Shown here: positions 12,172-23,093 of the stretch, piece by piece | Layout of the letters: every line of letters begins with the position of its first letter | Numbering within the stretch: position 1 is the first letter of the stretch | Assembly (NCBI GenBank): GCA_030077755.1 | Contig: JAQJZZ010000010.1 | Span: 186,001 to 250,000, forward strand | DNA: 64,000 nucleotides | Direction of reading: 5' to 3' | Origin: Filosporella fistucella | Taxonomy: Eukaryota; Ascomycota; Leotiomycetes; Helotiales | Notes under the pieces: model-generated | What the model saw: the letters and a program-made list of their open reading frames with translations, nothing else | What the model was told of the DNA's origin: nothing | Databases searched by the model: none | Program-made: the position numbers and the translations under genes

Positions 12172-12399
12172 CATATTGATGTTGTGAATACAAGCAGAGA
12201 GTGGGGGCGCTGCCGTTCTTATCTGATGCGCTAACCTGATCCGGAGCTAGGTAGGTGTGTGCCTATCGCGACTTCAGAATTGTTTCCTTCATGACTCCTT
12301 CACTCTCAACAGCAATCGACATCAACATAAGCATTCATCACATCGAAAGGCGTGTACAACGATCGTCTGAAACCGCTCCATAGGGATTTAAATTCTGCC

Positions 12400-12735
12400 A
12401 TGATGGCTGGCTATAACCAAGACCCTGGAACGGTTTACTTGCCCAGCCAAATCGCGTCATGCTTGACTTCCTCTCTCGAGACCTACCTTATGATTCAGCC
12501 CGCCTCTGCTCCATCGAACGTGCAGGCCAGATTTACGCGCTTTCGCCATGATAATATTCTATCTACGAGTCTCCATGCTGTGCCACGATACCTATATGAG
12601 CTACCGAAGGCAGAAATTGCCAGAAACCGGGATTGGGAACACTTGGCGACTATCCACGATACGGAGCATTCGACACACGGTGCATCCATACACTTTATGA
12701 AGGATAGACTCCAAGCGGGAAACCTGGAAGACTGA
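12400..12735 (+). CDS. Hypothetical protein, 111 residues (tentative)
   Basis: Open frame beginning MMAGYNQDPGTVYLPSQ and ending DRLQAGNLED. No signal peptide, membrane segment or known domain. Composition is protein-like (balanced, few low-complexity stretches). It is divergent from the M24 peptidase. No family is recognised. It could be a species-restricted gene or a chance frame. Confidence 0.33.
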   Translation: MMAGYNQDPGTVYLPSQIASCLTSSLETYLMIQPASAPSNVQARFTRFRHDNILSTSLHAVPRYLYELPKAEIARNRDWEHLATIHDTEHSTHGASIHFMKDRLQAGNLED

Positions 12736-14121
12736 GACTATTACTGGTTCATAGTTTCTTCAGTAGCGTAGAGGAAATCGTACCTCCAAACCGGTGTGAA
12801 GCAAAAAAAAGTAGCTTCTGCCCAAGCTATTGACGTGCGATGGCGTTGGATTTTGCGCTGAGGACATTGCAGCACGGCCTCTAAACCACTGGTTCTCGAG
12901 GAAAACATTCCAGGTATTTTGCTACCTCGGCAGCCCTTTGGGACATCCTGGACAAACATGCTTTTGGTCATGCCGGGCGTCACTTCGCGATTATTTTTCA
13001 CGGTTTGGACTTTTGACTTGCTGCTCTTTACATGCTACAGCATTATTTCCTCCCCAATTACTGCTCAGTAGGTCAATATCTTCTACTTAGTATACTTCGA
13101 TCGTAGGGCACGGCAACTTCGAATTGATTACTAGCACATATATGCGGCAGCGAGCGTTCTTCTCTTGCATCCATAAGGCTATGCCGAGTCTCATTGTGTT
13201 ATCGTCAGTAGGTCGTGCTTTCATTGCTCATTCAACACAGAGTTCCGTACGTTAGTCGAGTCAAACACGAGTAGTGAGTGTGGTATATGATCGTCAACTC
13301 ACTGCACAAATCAGTTTCGCTCTAGCTCTATCCTGGAAAATCGACATGTATCGTATCTCCCGGACACCAACTTAAAAGAGTTTCAAATAATCTTTGCGTA
13401 CACCACAGTTGGTACACCACAGCGATGTGCTGCAGGTCCACCAGACCAGAATTTTCAGACTGATGAAGTTCAAAGCGTGGGTAGAAAATCCCCCCAAATG
13501 GGGACGGATAACATTTTATCAACCACTGCCCGTGTTGCCAGAGACACGATAAGGGAGTATATATGATGCTCATCCTTCAATTGGTACCCGTTTCTTTTGC
13601 GTGGCTAAAATCAGCTGGTACAATATATCGTGTTCGAAAGGAAATGGGCTGCCTTTGAGAATACCTGTAAGGGCTAGGCACTTGTCTTACCTCGACTTCG
13701 GAGGCCTGCGAGGAATCAAACCTATTCTAGGTGTTGGCTTCGGATGGATAGACAATTCTATACGGAGTATTCTTTTGCAAGCAATGCCCACGTCCATAGC
13801 ATTGTTCGACGTTGATATAGCTAACGTAATGCAACTTCATTTTCTAATCCAGGCACTCAGCAGCTCTAGCATATAAATCTAATGTTCTCCGAGCTTTAGC
13901 CACTTCTCTTAGTCTGCTCACGGAGAGATAATCGTCGACCTCTTGCTATATTCCTTTGTGACTTTGAAAACAAATTTCGTGTCACGTGCTGAGACTAGGA
14001 TAAAGTGGTTTCCACAATCGCGTGTCGCGTCATCCAACTCACACCGAATCATTCACTCCAATCGTGCACTTGCCATCACGTCCTCAGACAACTCTATCTT
14101 GCCTTCTGAATTCGATCCCCG
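12736..14121. other. Intergenic, no supported gene
   Basis: About 1.4 kb with short ORFs on both strands, none carrying a motif. A CACGTG E-box-like site sits at about 13982-13987. The right end belongs to the mbp1 promoter. Confidence 0.4.
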
Positions 14122-14178
14122 ACGCGTCTATTTATTCTTCGAACGCGCTCAGACGCGTCTTCTTTTTCCATCACGCGT
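14122..14178 (+). promoter_or_regulatory. Cluster of three MCB (ACGCGT) boxes in the mbp1 promoter
   Basis: Exact ACGCGT at 14122-14127, 14153-14158 and 14173-14178, with a further CGCG core in AACGCGCT at 14142-14149. They lie 96-152 bases upstream of the start codon. ACGCGT is the established binding site of MBF, whose DNA-binding subunit is the protein encoded immediately downstream, so autoregulation is a natural inference. Confidence 0.7.
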
Positions 14179-14273
14179 CACAACCACTTTCGGAACTTGC
14201 CGGCCTTTGAAGACTTGATCAATACTCTGCCTTAAACTGAATGCCTCGAGCTTCGCTCACGGAGCAGCACAAA

Positions 14274-16450
14274 ATGGTCAAACCAACTAGCCCAGGAGTA
14301 TATTCTGCTACATATAGTAATGTGTGTATCTAATTTCTGGAGTCTCTTCCTTGGGCACAGCTAACTGCGGTAGATACCTGTCTACGAATTTCAATTCGGG
14401 GAAGGACTTAAGGAACATGGTATGGTTGCATAGCTGAAATATAACTGCCAGAGCCTTACTGATGAAATTCCTGGATAGTTATGCGACGCAGAGGTGACAA
14501 TTGGATCAATGCGACACATATCCTGAAGGCCGCTGGTTTCGATAAGCCTGCCCGAACTAGAATTCTTGAGAGGGAGGTTCAGAAGGAGACACATGAGAAA
14601 GTTCAAGGTGGATATGGCAAATATCAAGGTGCGATCCCTGTGCGAAATGTAAGAAGAAATGGCTGACATGGCAAGGCACTTGGGTCCCTCTCGAGCAAGG
14701 TGAAGCTCTCGCACAACGAAATGGAATTTACGAGAAGCTGCGCATAATCTTCGAGTTTACTCCTGGCAATTTGAGTCCACCTCCAGCACCAAAGCATACA
14801 ACTGCAAAGCCAAAGCTTCCCAAGAAGCCTGCAGTTCCAAAATGGAGTAACAGTGAGTTCACATCTCTTCCTACTCGCGAAGACAGCACTAACAGCATAG
14901 AACCAGTGGCCGCCCCTGCTCGTGTGCCGGATGATGATTATGACAATATCAGTGCCCAACTGAACGATGATGAGAGTATCGCTGATGATGCTACTGTCGC
15001 ATCTGCTTCATATATGGCCGAGGACGATCGTTTGGATCAAAATACGGGTCATCGCAAACGCAAGCGTGAAGAAGTAGTAGTGCAAACCCAGCTTGAACGC
15101 GATCACATCCTCTATTCCGATGACCTCCTCGATTACTTCATGCTTTCACAAAATAGCGACACCGCCCAGAGACCTGAACCTCCAATCAACTTTCAGACAG
15201 GTTGGGTCATCGATACAGATCAACATGTCGCTATGCATTGGGCTGCTGCCATGGGTGATGTTGAGGTCATGAAGATGTTGAAGAGATTTGGCGCCGACAT
15301 TGCGATCCAAAATTGCCGAGGCGAAACCCCACTGATGCGGGCAGTATTGTTCACAAACTGCATGGACAAGCAATCGATGGCAGACGTGGTCAAGGAACTG
15401 ATTGATACAATCGATTGCGTGGATTTCTGTCAAGCTACCGCTCTCCATCATGCCGCAGCTATGACAAATATGCGCCAAAAGCATCACTGTGCCCGGTATT
15501 ACATTGATATCATCCTCAACAAGATGGTAGAGGTGCTCGACCCGGGAATGGTCCAGAAGATACTTGACGCACAAGATGTAGAAGGTAATACTGCAATTCA
15601 CATCGCTGCCAAAAATCAAGCTCGAAAGGTGGTCCGGGCTCTGATGGGTCGTGGCGCCAGAACAGATATTCCAAATGTTGAGGGTACCACTGCTGAGGAC
15701 CTAATTCAAGAGCTGAACGAAAACCGAAAGGTTGGTCGTCATCCACAAGCATCATCGTCGCCGTTTGGTCCAGAATCCCGCTCCCTCCATGATATGCCGG
15801 ATGAGCCCCACCAAGGCAGCCACCATCATGTCTCCGAGGCTGCTATGTCAATTCAGGGACGAATTGCACCTCTGATGCTCGAAAAGTTTGAAGCCTTGGC
15901 AACTTCATTTGATGAGGAGTTGATTGAGAAGGAGACCTCTGAGAGAGAAGCCAGACGTATTCTCAAGAGTACTATCCAAGAACTGGAATCTACCAAGGCA
16001 CAAATTATTGATATAGGCTCAGAGAAAGAGTCACAAGAGGTTGCAGCCCAATCCAGAGATCGCCTCGCTCATGTGGAGAAGAAGGTCACAGGCCTCATTG
16101 AACAACAGCAAAAGATCCAACTCTGGAGCCATGTTCAACACGAAGAAAGCAAGACTAATGGCCATATGAATCCCAACGACGACGAATTCGCTGATCGTAT
16201 CATGCTGGCTAGCATGCTTGCCGAGGAGCAAAATAAACGTCGAAAGCTGGTCAACAAATATCGTGATGGCTTGAGCATGGCTGGCGCTGGTGAGAGAGGT
16301 GAAATGTACCGACGTCTGATCACCAAGTGTCTTGGTCAAGAGGCAGATCGAATGAACGAGGAGAATCTAGACGACTTGATTCAACAACTGAAGGAGGATC
16401 ATCGTGGCCAAGAAGGCGAGACGATTCATCCTGATGAAATGTCGATCTAA
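14274..16450 (+). CDS. mbp1: APSES/ankyrin transcription factor, MBF subunit Mbp1-like
   Basis: Predicted 656-residue nuclear DNA-binding subunit of the G1/S factor MBF. Exons: 14274-14321, 14374-14419, 14479-14628, 14676-14852, 14901-16450; all phases agree. The APSES/KilA-N domain occupies about residues 1-105 and reads [16 protein letters not shown], then [30 protein letters not shown] and [18 protein letters not shown]. Ankyrin repeats are at about 205-360 ([41 protein letters not shown]). A coiled coil follows ([20 protein letters not shown]), with a C-terminal Swi6-like region ([19 protein letters not shown]). The fourth intron (14853-14900) is 48 nt and has no in-frame stop, so it can also be read through. 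I infer splicing from its GTGAGT donor, CTAAC branch and AG. Three ACGCGT boxes precede the gene. Confidence 0.9.
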
Positions 16451-16959
16451 ACGAAATACCACTTCGAATTCGGGTTGCTTGCTTCACCTCGTTTGGCGAT
16501 CTTGCATTCAGCCAATTGATTGCGGATATTGGTCATCTCATTCTCCGCACGTTTGCATATCACGGCGACGGGGCGTTTGTTTTTCATGTTTGATTACACA
16601 AGATATCTGGGCGTTCACTGCAGGTTGGCATTGGGAGCATTACGACGATATGTCATGGCGGCTTTTTCCTCCCATCAATATTCTGGGTATGGAGTTCGGG
16701 AATAATGACTCGTTCGCTTCCGAGTTTGTTCGCTTCGCGGACGATATAGTTGGCGTTGATTTTTTTTCTGCGTTGGTTTTCTTTGCTTGGATGGAACTTC
16801 ATAATCATGATGACAGTTCGTAGTCCAGTGGTAGAAACCACAATCGATGATCTTTGATTAAAGCTCCCTTGCGCATTTTTGTGCTTCGTGACTATGATAT
16901 TCTTCGTATCGTTTCCGCATATTCTCCTACCCTCCAGCGTCCCTATTCTTGACAGCACG
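16451..16959. other. Intergenic spacer
   Basis: 3' flank of mbp1 and 5' flank of the next gene, same orientation. No motif-bearing frame is seen. Confidence 0.4.
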
Positions 16960-18387
16960 ATGTACCAACGCCCCCGCTTTGTCTTGCCCGGCGATCTGCC
17001 AATACCTGGGAAAGATCCAAGGATGAAAAAGCAGCCTCGAAGTCCTGCTCGAATTGGAGCAATATCCGCACCCACAGACTTCAAGATTGTTACCCCACAC
17101 ACTGAGCTGCCCAAGTGTCGGGAACTTCGTCCAGAGCCCCCAACACGCGCTCCACCAAGCCCGCCTAGGGTCAATCACCCAGGTAATGGTGAAACACCCT
17201 TCTCTTTTCAGCTCCTGAGTGTACCCACCGCAGCCTTTCCAGATTTTGGAGAAGAAATGGTAGCCGCCTTAGCAGAAATTGGGTTAGAGAATGGTGTGGA
17301 CCCTCCTAGCTGTTGGGAAGAAACCACAAGGCAGAATCTTGGCGGACAAGGGACAATGGGAGAAGTAGAGGGAGCTTGGGATGGTGGGTTCGATGCTGAA
17401 AAAGATATAGGCTTGTGCCGGATATCATCACAGCATCCTCCACTAACAGGCAGAACATTGTATGATGTGGCTGTCGATGCCCGAGATGCATATGGTACGG
17501 TGCCTGAAGAATACAAAGGAGAAGCTTCAGAGCTGGACGAACCCATAAGAATGAGGAGGATATCGCAGGCCAAAGCGATGCGGGTAAACAGAGCTGAAAT
17601 GGATGAAAAGATGCTGAAAAGAATGGCTATCAGGAGCCTGAGTGAGCTCCTCATCAATGATGATCAGATACTTAGTAGGCAACAAAGGGTCGGCCAGCAA
17701 AATATCATTATCTTAGCCAGCGAGGACGCCTTTTCTATGGAAATCTACAAGTCAGCGGAGTTAGAGAATAAAGAAACCCGTGACACAACAGACGATAGTG
17801 CAAGCGGAGAGTATCCAGAAGAGGAGGGTCAGAATACCCCTGATATAAGCGAGAGGAACATCAATACGTTATCAATTCAAACGAGCATCCCATGGGAACC
17901 TACTCGCAACAACGTCAACGAGCTAGCAAATTTCGTCGATAACATTGTATGCACTCGGCCGTTGGGTCTACGAGGAGGAAGTGGCGGCGAAGAGAACAAA
18001 AAATATCGATCTCACAGCAAGTTCGAGTTTGTTGATTCCGATGATGATTCTGCGTTTGACAGCAGGTCCGATAATTCAGAAGATGAATCAAGGCATAAAC
18101 AAGAGTCTGAGAGCACATCTGAGATACTGGCTTCTCTCCAAAGTAGACGTGGATCAGAAGCTTTAAAGAGAGTTCATCCTTTAGACAACCTCAGAAACAA
18201 AATTCATGGGATGTACTCAATACAAAAAGCACGATCTGAGGACAAAACCTATTATGAAGGCAGTGATATTGTCGTGTCAAACATGGAACCCGTCACATTG
18301 ACTATCTGGCCTAATGGTGGTTCATTTTCAATGGATCTGACACTAGGGCCCCGTTTCGCTATTCATCACGAGAATGAATTCAAATGA
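16960..18387 (+). CDS. Hypothetical protein, acidic/disordered, unknown function
   Basis: Single-exon frame of 475 codons beginning MYQRPRFVLPGDLPIPGKD and ending HHENEFK. Pro- and charge-rich N-terminus, an acidic Ser/Asp/Glu-rich stretch (FVDSDDDSAFDSRSDNSEDE at roughly 360-390), no signal peptide at this start and no known domain. An earlier in-frame ATG at 16894 would add a hydrophobic MIFFVSFPHILLPSS leader; I prefer 16960 but cannot exclude it. Long uninterrupted length and codon regularity support a real gene. No function is proposed. Confidence 0.65.
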   Translation: MYQRPRFVLPGDLPIPGKDPRMKKQPRSPARIGAISAPTDFKIVTPHTELPKCRELRPEPPTRAPPSPPRVNHPGNGETPFSFQLLSVPTAAFPDFGEEMVAALAEIGLENGVDPPSCWEETTRQNLGGQGTMGEVEGAWDGGFDAEKDIGLCRISSQHPPLTGRTLYDVAVDARDAYGTVPEEYKGEASELDEPIRMRRISQAKAMRVNRAEMDEKMLKRMAIRSLSELLINDDQILSRQQRVGQQNIIILASEDAFSMEIYKSAELENKETRDTTDDSASGEYPEEEGQNTPDISERNINTLSIQTSIPWEPTRNNVNELANFVDNIVCTRPLGLRGGSGGEENKKYRSHSKFEFVDSDDDSAFDSRSDNSEDESRHKQESESTSEILASLQSRRGSEALKRVHPLDNLRNKIHGMYSIQKARSEDKTYYEGSDIVVSNMEPVTLTIWPNGGSFSMDLTLGPRFAIHHENEFK

Positions 18388-19947
18388 AAATTTTCTTGCT
18401 GGGAAGAACAAAGATTGTAATCTTGGTTGTCATTATGGTGGGATGAATAAGGGGGACTTGAACTAGTTACGTTCCCAAAGGATCTTTGAGATTTTGGAAC
18501 CTCGCGATGATCCTTAAGAGCAGATGGTAGGAAGTCATTCCATTTCAGAGGCAGACGTGTGTCATTGAGAGTTACCCTATAGACCATTTGGAGGAGCCTA
18601 GTTAGATTTTTCCGGAGGGAATAGAGACTTCGCATATTGGGCACAGATGTGGGAAGGGCGAAGAAAGCACTCAGATCATGGAAGAGGAGCATGAGGACGA
18701 GATGCTTAAAGATAGCGGTGATAGCGTCCCATTCGAGATTGATGTTGTTGAAGGGGGTGCTGGAGGAGTCTATGCTCATCAAAGTTTGATTCATAATTTC
18801 TTCTCAGGCGTGAATGATGTTTTGAGAAAAGTTATCTTGGAAGCCTCAAGTGTGCAATTAAGAGGACTTTTGGTTGTTGGTTAAGTCAAACATACTCCAC
18901 CATTTTCGAAAACTCAATTTTCGTTCTCTCTTTCTCTTTGATCCTGTGCTGTAAAATTTGCTTTCCCAGACCTAGGTTTTAATTGATGTGTCCAGTCTTT
19001 GAAAGCATGAGTAGACTGACAGATTTTCTAGCATGCAGTATGGCTTGCTTTGGAGTCATGCCCATTTTTATTGTTTCCAAGGCATAGAGGCCTTCATGTT
19101 GTCTTTTGATGGTAGGTAAGGGCTCTGAATCAAATGTACTTATGTATGCGAGGAACAATCTTAGCTTTGTATCAGAAACTATCCCAAATCAACTATATCC
19201 AGTCCAATAATTAAAACAAAGCCCCCCATAACTAACTGCCAGTCGGATTCGCAGAGATCATTTTCATGTTTAAACGCAACCGTTAATCAGGATTCGCAGG
19301 TCAACCAGAGCAATGAAACACCCACTTTAGCAGCCAACACAACTTCCTCGACTATCGGAGATTCAAGCAAGCAAACAGCGAGACATTTTGTCTTATACCG
19401 ATAAAGCCTTGTCCTAACAACGTTTTTCTCTGTGCAAGGTTTTTCTCTTGGCAAGCCACGAGTTATAAACCCTCTGCAATACCCTCTGCAACGACCCTCT
19501 TGGGAGGGAAATTAGACTATACGGAATTTTTAAAGCCCCTGGGGAGGACAAGTGTATGGGAACAAGTATCACATGTACAGGAATATTATTGCTTAGCTTA
19601 AGGCTCATTTTTGTCGTAGTCATGCATATATTTCAGTTATTTAAGTTATCTCATGGTTTGATAATGGATGTGATGTAGATTAGCTTTGAGACTTGAGCAT
19701 ATTTTCTGCAAGTTGTCTATCGGGGATGCTGAATGAAAGGAAAGCCATCTTACTTCGAAATTCAAAGCAGTAAATTATAATGCCCAACTCCAAACTACTG
19801 TGATAGAAGTTGAACCATAACGACTAAACACAAGCCCGAGTCTTTATCACAGCCAGCAGCTGAACTTCGAACCTCGAACCCCAACGCCGAGACTTTATTG
19901 ACCCACGCACCATCTTTAAATTTGGTCTGCGATTCTTCTCAAAGACT
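18388..19947. other. Intergenic with two opposed, mutually exclusive ORFs
   Basis: Minus-strand ATG frame 18794-18366 (142 codons) and plus-strand ATG frame 18678-18884 (68 codons, acidic, starting MEEEHEDEMLKDSGDS) overlap. Neither carries a domain, so I cannot choose. The rest, to 19947, holds nothing recognised. Confidence 0.3.
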
Positions 19948-20508
19948 ATGTCTCACCACAACCAAACCATCCGATTGGTAGACAACATGCCTTTCAAGTC
20001 ACCCTCAAGAGGTACCATGGCCCATGGACTGCGGAACTCAAGCTCGCTCTACAGCCTCCACGAACTCAACAAAGAGCTTCCCTCTGCTCCTCTCACTAAG
20101 TCCAAAAGCTCAACATACACCTTCGCTCAGCTCAACAAAGAACTACCACCACTCCCAACCTCCGAAGTCGAAAATCCTTTCTCAGACCCTCCCCGAAGCC
20201 AACCTTTGACCCCATATGCGGAAGAACCGGAGGAGTGGACTTATGTCCGTGAATACGCCATCCCAGACCACGAAGTCAAAGTTTTGAGATGGGAGGATGG
20301 CAAGGATGAGTTCTTACTGTGTATCAAAGGAGGAAACTTCGTGATCAAGATGAGATCTTTGAAGAAGGGCGAGGGAAAGACGGAATCGGAGAAAGACGGT
20401 GGCACTGCGAGCAGCAGCGAGGAAAGTTCAGGCAAGATGGATTTCGCATTGGCTGAGCGACTTGAGCTATGTGAGCGTCGATGGACTTTTGAGTCGCTTC
20501 TGGGTTGA
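19948..20508 (+). CDS. Hypothetical protein, 186 residues, duplicated N-terminal motif
   Basis: Single-exon frame starting MSHHNQTIRLVDNMPFKS. The N-terminal half repeats a short unit, LHELNKELPSAPL at residues 37-49 and FAQLNKELPPLPT at 58-70. A more ordered core follows (EWTYVREYAIPDHEVKVLRW, FLLCIKGGNFVIKM), then a Lys/Glu/Ser-rich tail and a final LAERLELCERRWTFESLLG. No membrane segment. Not recognised. The repeated LNKELP unit could be a short linear binding motif (inference). Confidence 0.6.
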   Translation: MSHHNQTIRLVDNMPFKSPSRGTMAHGLRNSSSLYSLHELNKELPSAPLTKSKSSTYTFAQLNKELPPLPTSEVENPFSDPPRSQPLTPYAEEPEEWTYVREYAIPDHEVKVLRWEDGKDEFLLCIKGGNFVIKMRSLKKGEGKTESEKDGGTASSSEESSGKMDFALAERLELCERRWTFESLLG

Positions 20509-21413
20509 TGGAGATACTACCAGCAGATACTCGTCCTTGAAGTAGGGAAGCTTGGGATTACGATTAAGGATCATAGATCAAATCGAATACACTGAGCTGT
20601 TGACTACACTCAAAAACACATTTCAAACCGTGACCACAGCTTTTGATACCAGATGAAAGGTGATATTCAAACGCTCAGCATACAAAATACCAGCTTCATG
20701 AAGTAAACAAAAAGGTAGAAGCAACCGTGGAAACCCTGCCCCCAAACCCGCACTTTCCCACGTGTGATGATTTCGCTTCGATACTCATATATGTAACCAA
20801 ATAGTTCGTTTTGTTCCCAAGCAGAAGGCGTCTCTCCCCTGGTGGAGTGGTCAGGACAAACTGTGAGGAGGATCAGAGTAAACTTTGGCCAACAAACCAC
20901 ACGATCCCCAGTTCAACGATCGATCGAGACATGATTCACCATATTCGCGGCTTTAAAATAACTGACAGGCAGTTTTTCTAACCTATCCTCATTCGAAGAG
21001 GATAGGGGAGTTTTTTGCTCCTTTGAACGACTTCTTTTTTTTTTTTTTTTGGCTATTTGTTTATGGCGTGAAGGCGCTTTTTTGGGCTGGCGGTTCAAGC
21101 GAGCGAGTGAGAAAGGGAGGAGCACGCGGCAGGAGTACAACTAGTTATCTTACAATTGGATGTGGGATATGGAAATTAGTTTTTGTAGGTTTGTGCAGAA
21201 ATATTTTCTTTTTCTACTTTTTTATGTGCAATTAAATTGATGTCTGGAATGGGCAGGTCGTTTTATGATCCTCTGCTCAAGCACATGCCTGGTGTCACCC
21301 CGCCCCCTTTCTACCTCGCTTAGAAGAAATCTGCTCCTCTGTACCTATTCACTTTGCAGCGACTCTAATTGGACCCGCCCAGATATATACAACTTTCGGT
21401 AATACTTTGAATT
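20509..21413. other. Intergenic, poly-T tract
   Basis: No supported gene. A run of T bases at about 21033-21050 and a G/A-rich stretch follow. Convergent spacer between the hypothetical gene and the transporter. Confidence 0.4.
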
Positions 21414-23093
21414 CTATGAATGGGATGCACGCTCGAAACGCTGGTACCTCTCCTCCCTCCATTTCGGACCCCACTTCGTCACAATCCATATCGAAGGACT
21501 CGCCGCCAACACGACTAGCCCAAGAAACAGATACGTGTATCCATATCCCCACGCATCAATGATATATTGCACAACCGCCGTTCCAATAGCACTGATAGAA
21601 GCTCTGGCCAAGTTGAAAGATGAGGAGACTCTCCCTGGATTCATGGGGTAAAGATCCACCAGCAGCGTCGTCAAGATCGAGACGGGTCCACTGACTCCAG
21701 CGCCAGCGAAGAATAGCACAACCAATGGGGCAGCAAGATTCGTCCCAGAATCAACCACCCAACCCCAGCATATTAGCATAGCAACAGCGAGTATCGTCCA
21801 CGGCCACATCAACTGCAGCCTTGCCCTCTCAATTGGGAACTTTCTCAAGTCATCTCCCTTCTTTCTGTCAACAGGGACGCCGATACTTTTCGCCACACGA
21901 GCATAATTCCAATTCAGTGATTTGCCCACAATCGCTGACCCGAAAACAGAACCGATCGAAAACGGAATGTAGCAGAGGCCAACTTGTAGGTCGTTGAAGT
22001 TGTATTGGCGCCGGATTACGTCTTGTAAGGGAACAAGCATGGCATAGTTGGCCATTACGAAGAGAGACATGAAGATCATGATTATGCCAACATCCTTCTC
22101 AAATATAATGCGGATGGCTGCCCAGATGTTGGGTATTGGGATCTTCCTTGGCAATTTCTTGGGACGAGGGACAGATTCCTGATGTTGAGCTTCAAGGCCT
22201 TGAGATTTGTGGTGTTGTCTCCTCGATGCGAAAGACGAGCTCAGTATAGGTGGAGGTATTGAGCCATTCCCAACTATGTTACGAGCAGTCTACCCGTGGG
22301 TTAGCAACTTTATTATCTCATCATAAAGTGTTGGATAGCCTACCTCCGGTGCAAATGGCACATAAATAACCAGAAAAACTCCTGCAGCAATAACCAGAAA
22401 CCAAAACGTGGACCTCCATCCCAAGTACTGCGTCAAAATACCCCCAAGCACAGGCGCCAGCGCAGGTGCAAACATTATACTAGCCTGCACGGCGGTGATA
22501 TAGCCCCCTCGATCAGCAGCCGTCGTCACATCCGCTATAACAGCATTCCCAATCGCTACTGTAGCGCTACTCCCTGTACTCTGCAACGCTCTCAACACCA
22601 TCAAAGCAGCGTAGTTGTTCTGCAGTGCCAGCCCAATATTAGCAGCGATGAAAATGGTAAAAGTGATGATGTAGACAAGACGGCGTCCAATCTGATCGCT
22701 CAGATCCCCGAAGAAGAGCGGAGATAGCGCTTGCATAACTTGGTAAATTGTTACGGTTAAGTTGATGGAGCCGATAGAGCGGTTGTAAGAGGTTGCAATG
22801 GGTGTTATTGCTGGGAGGTAGATGAACGAGGAAAGAGGCGAAAATAGGGTGCTGAAGACGGTCATGAGGACGAGGAAGACTTTCATTTTTGGGGAGAAGA
22901 TGCTGTAAACTTCTTGTTGGAGATTCGGGTCATTGTCGTTTGAGTTGTTTGGGACATCGGTAGCACACTTCTCGAGCTTGTCGATGGTGTTGTTAAGTGG
23001 AGTAGATTTCCCACCTGTGTCAGGACTGCTTTCAACAGCATCCTTCAGATCGTCTAGCGGCTTCTCCATTTTATCGGATAGGTCTTGGCTCAT
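21414..23093 (-). CDS. MFS transporter, DHA1-type drug:H+ antiporter-like
   Basis: Predicted 541-residue integral membrane protein. Exon 1 is 23093-22344, the intron is 22343-22290 (54 nt, GTAGGC...GTAG), and exon 2 is 22289-21414. A hydrophilic N-terminus of about 75 residues precedes the first membrane span (MKVFLVLMTVFSTLFSPLSS). The family loop 2-3 signature is visible (FFGDLSDQIGRRLVYI), and so is the motif-C-like region APALAPVLGGILTQYLGWR. The splice rejoins the typical PETARNIVGNGSIPP segment, which leads the central cytoplasmic loop. The second half shows about six spans, ending KWREERYQRFERASHS. The start is the first true ATG of the frame (MSQDLSDKMEKP). Likely exports small toxic compounds; the substrate is not deducible. 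Confidence 0.87.

Noticed and set aside
12038..12193. N-terminal extension of the M24 peptidase from the ATG at 12193
   Set aside because: Crosses a TATATATA element and adds non-conserved sequence; the MASHASEKDE start is more plausible.
17183..17211. Possible 29-nt intron (GTAATG...TTTTCAG) in the disordered-protein gene
   Set aside because: Too short for normal splicing, and the frame is open through it.
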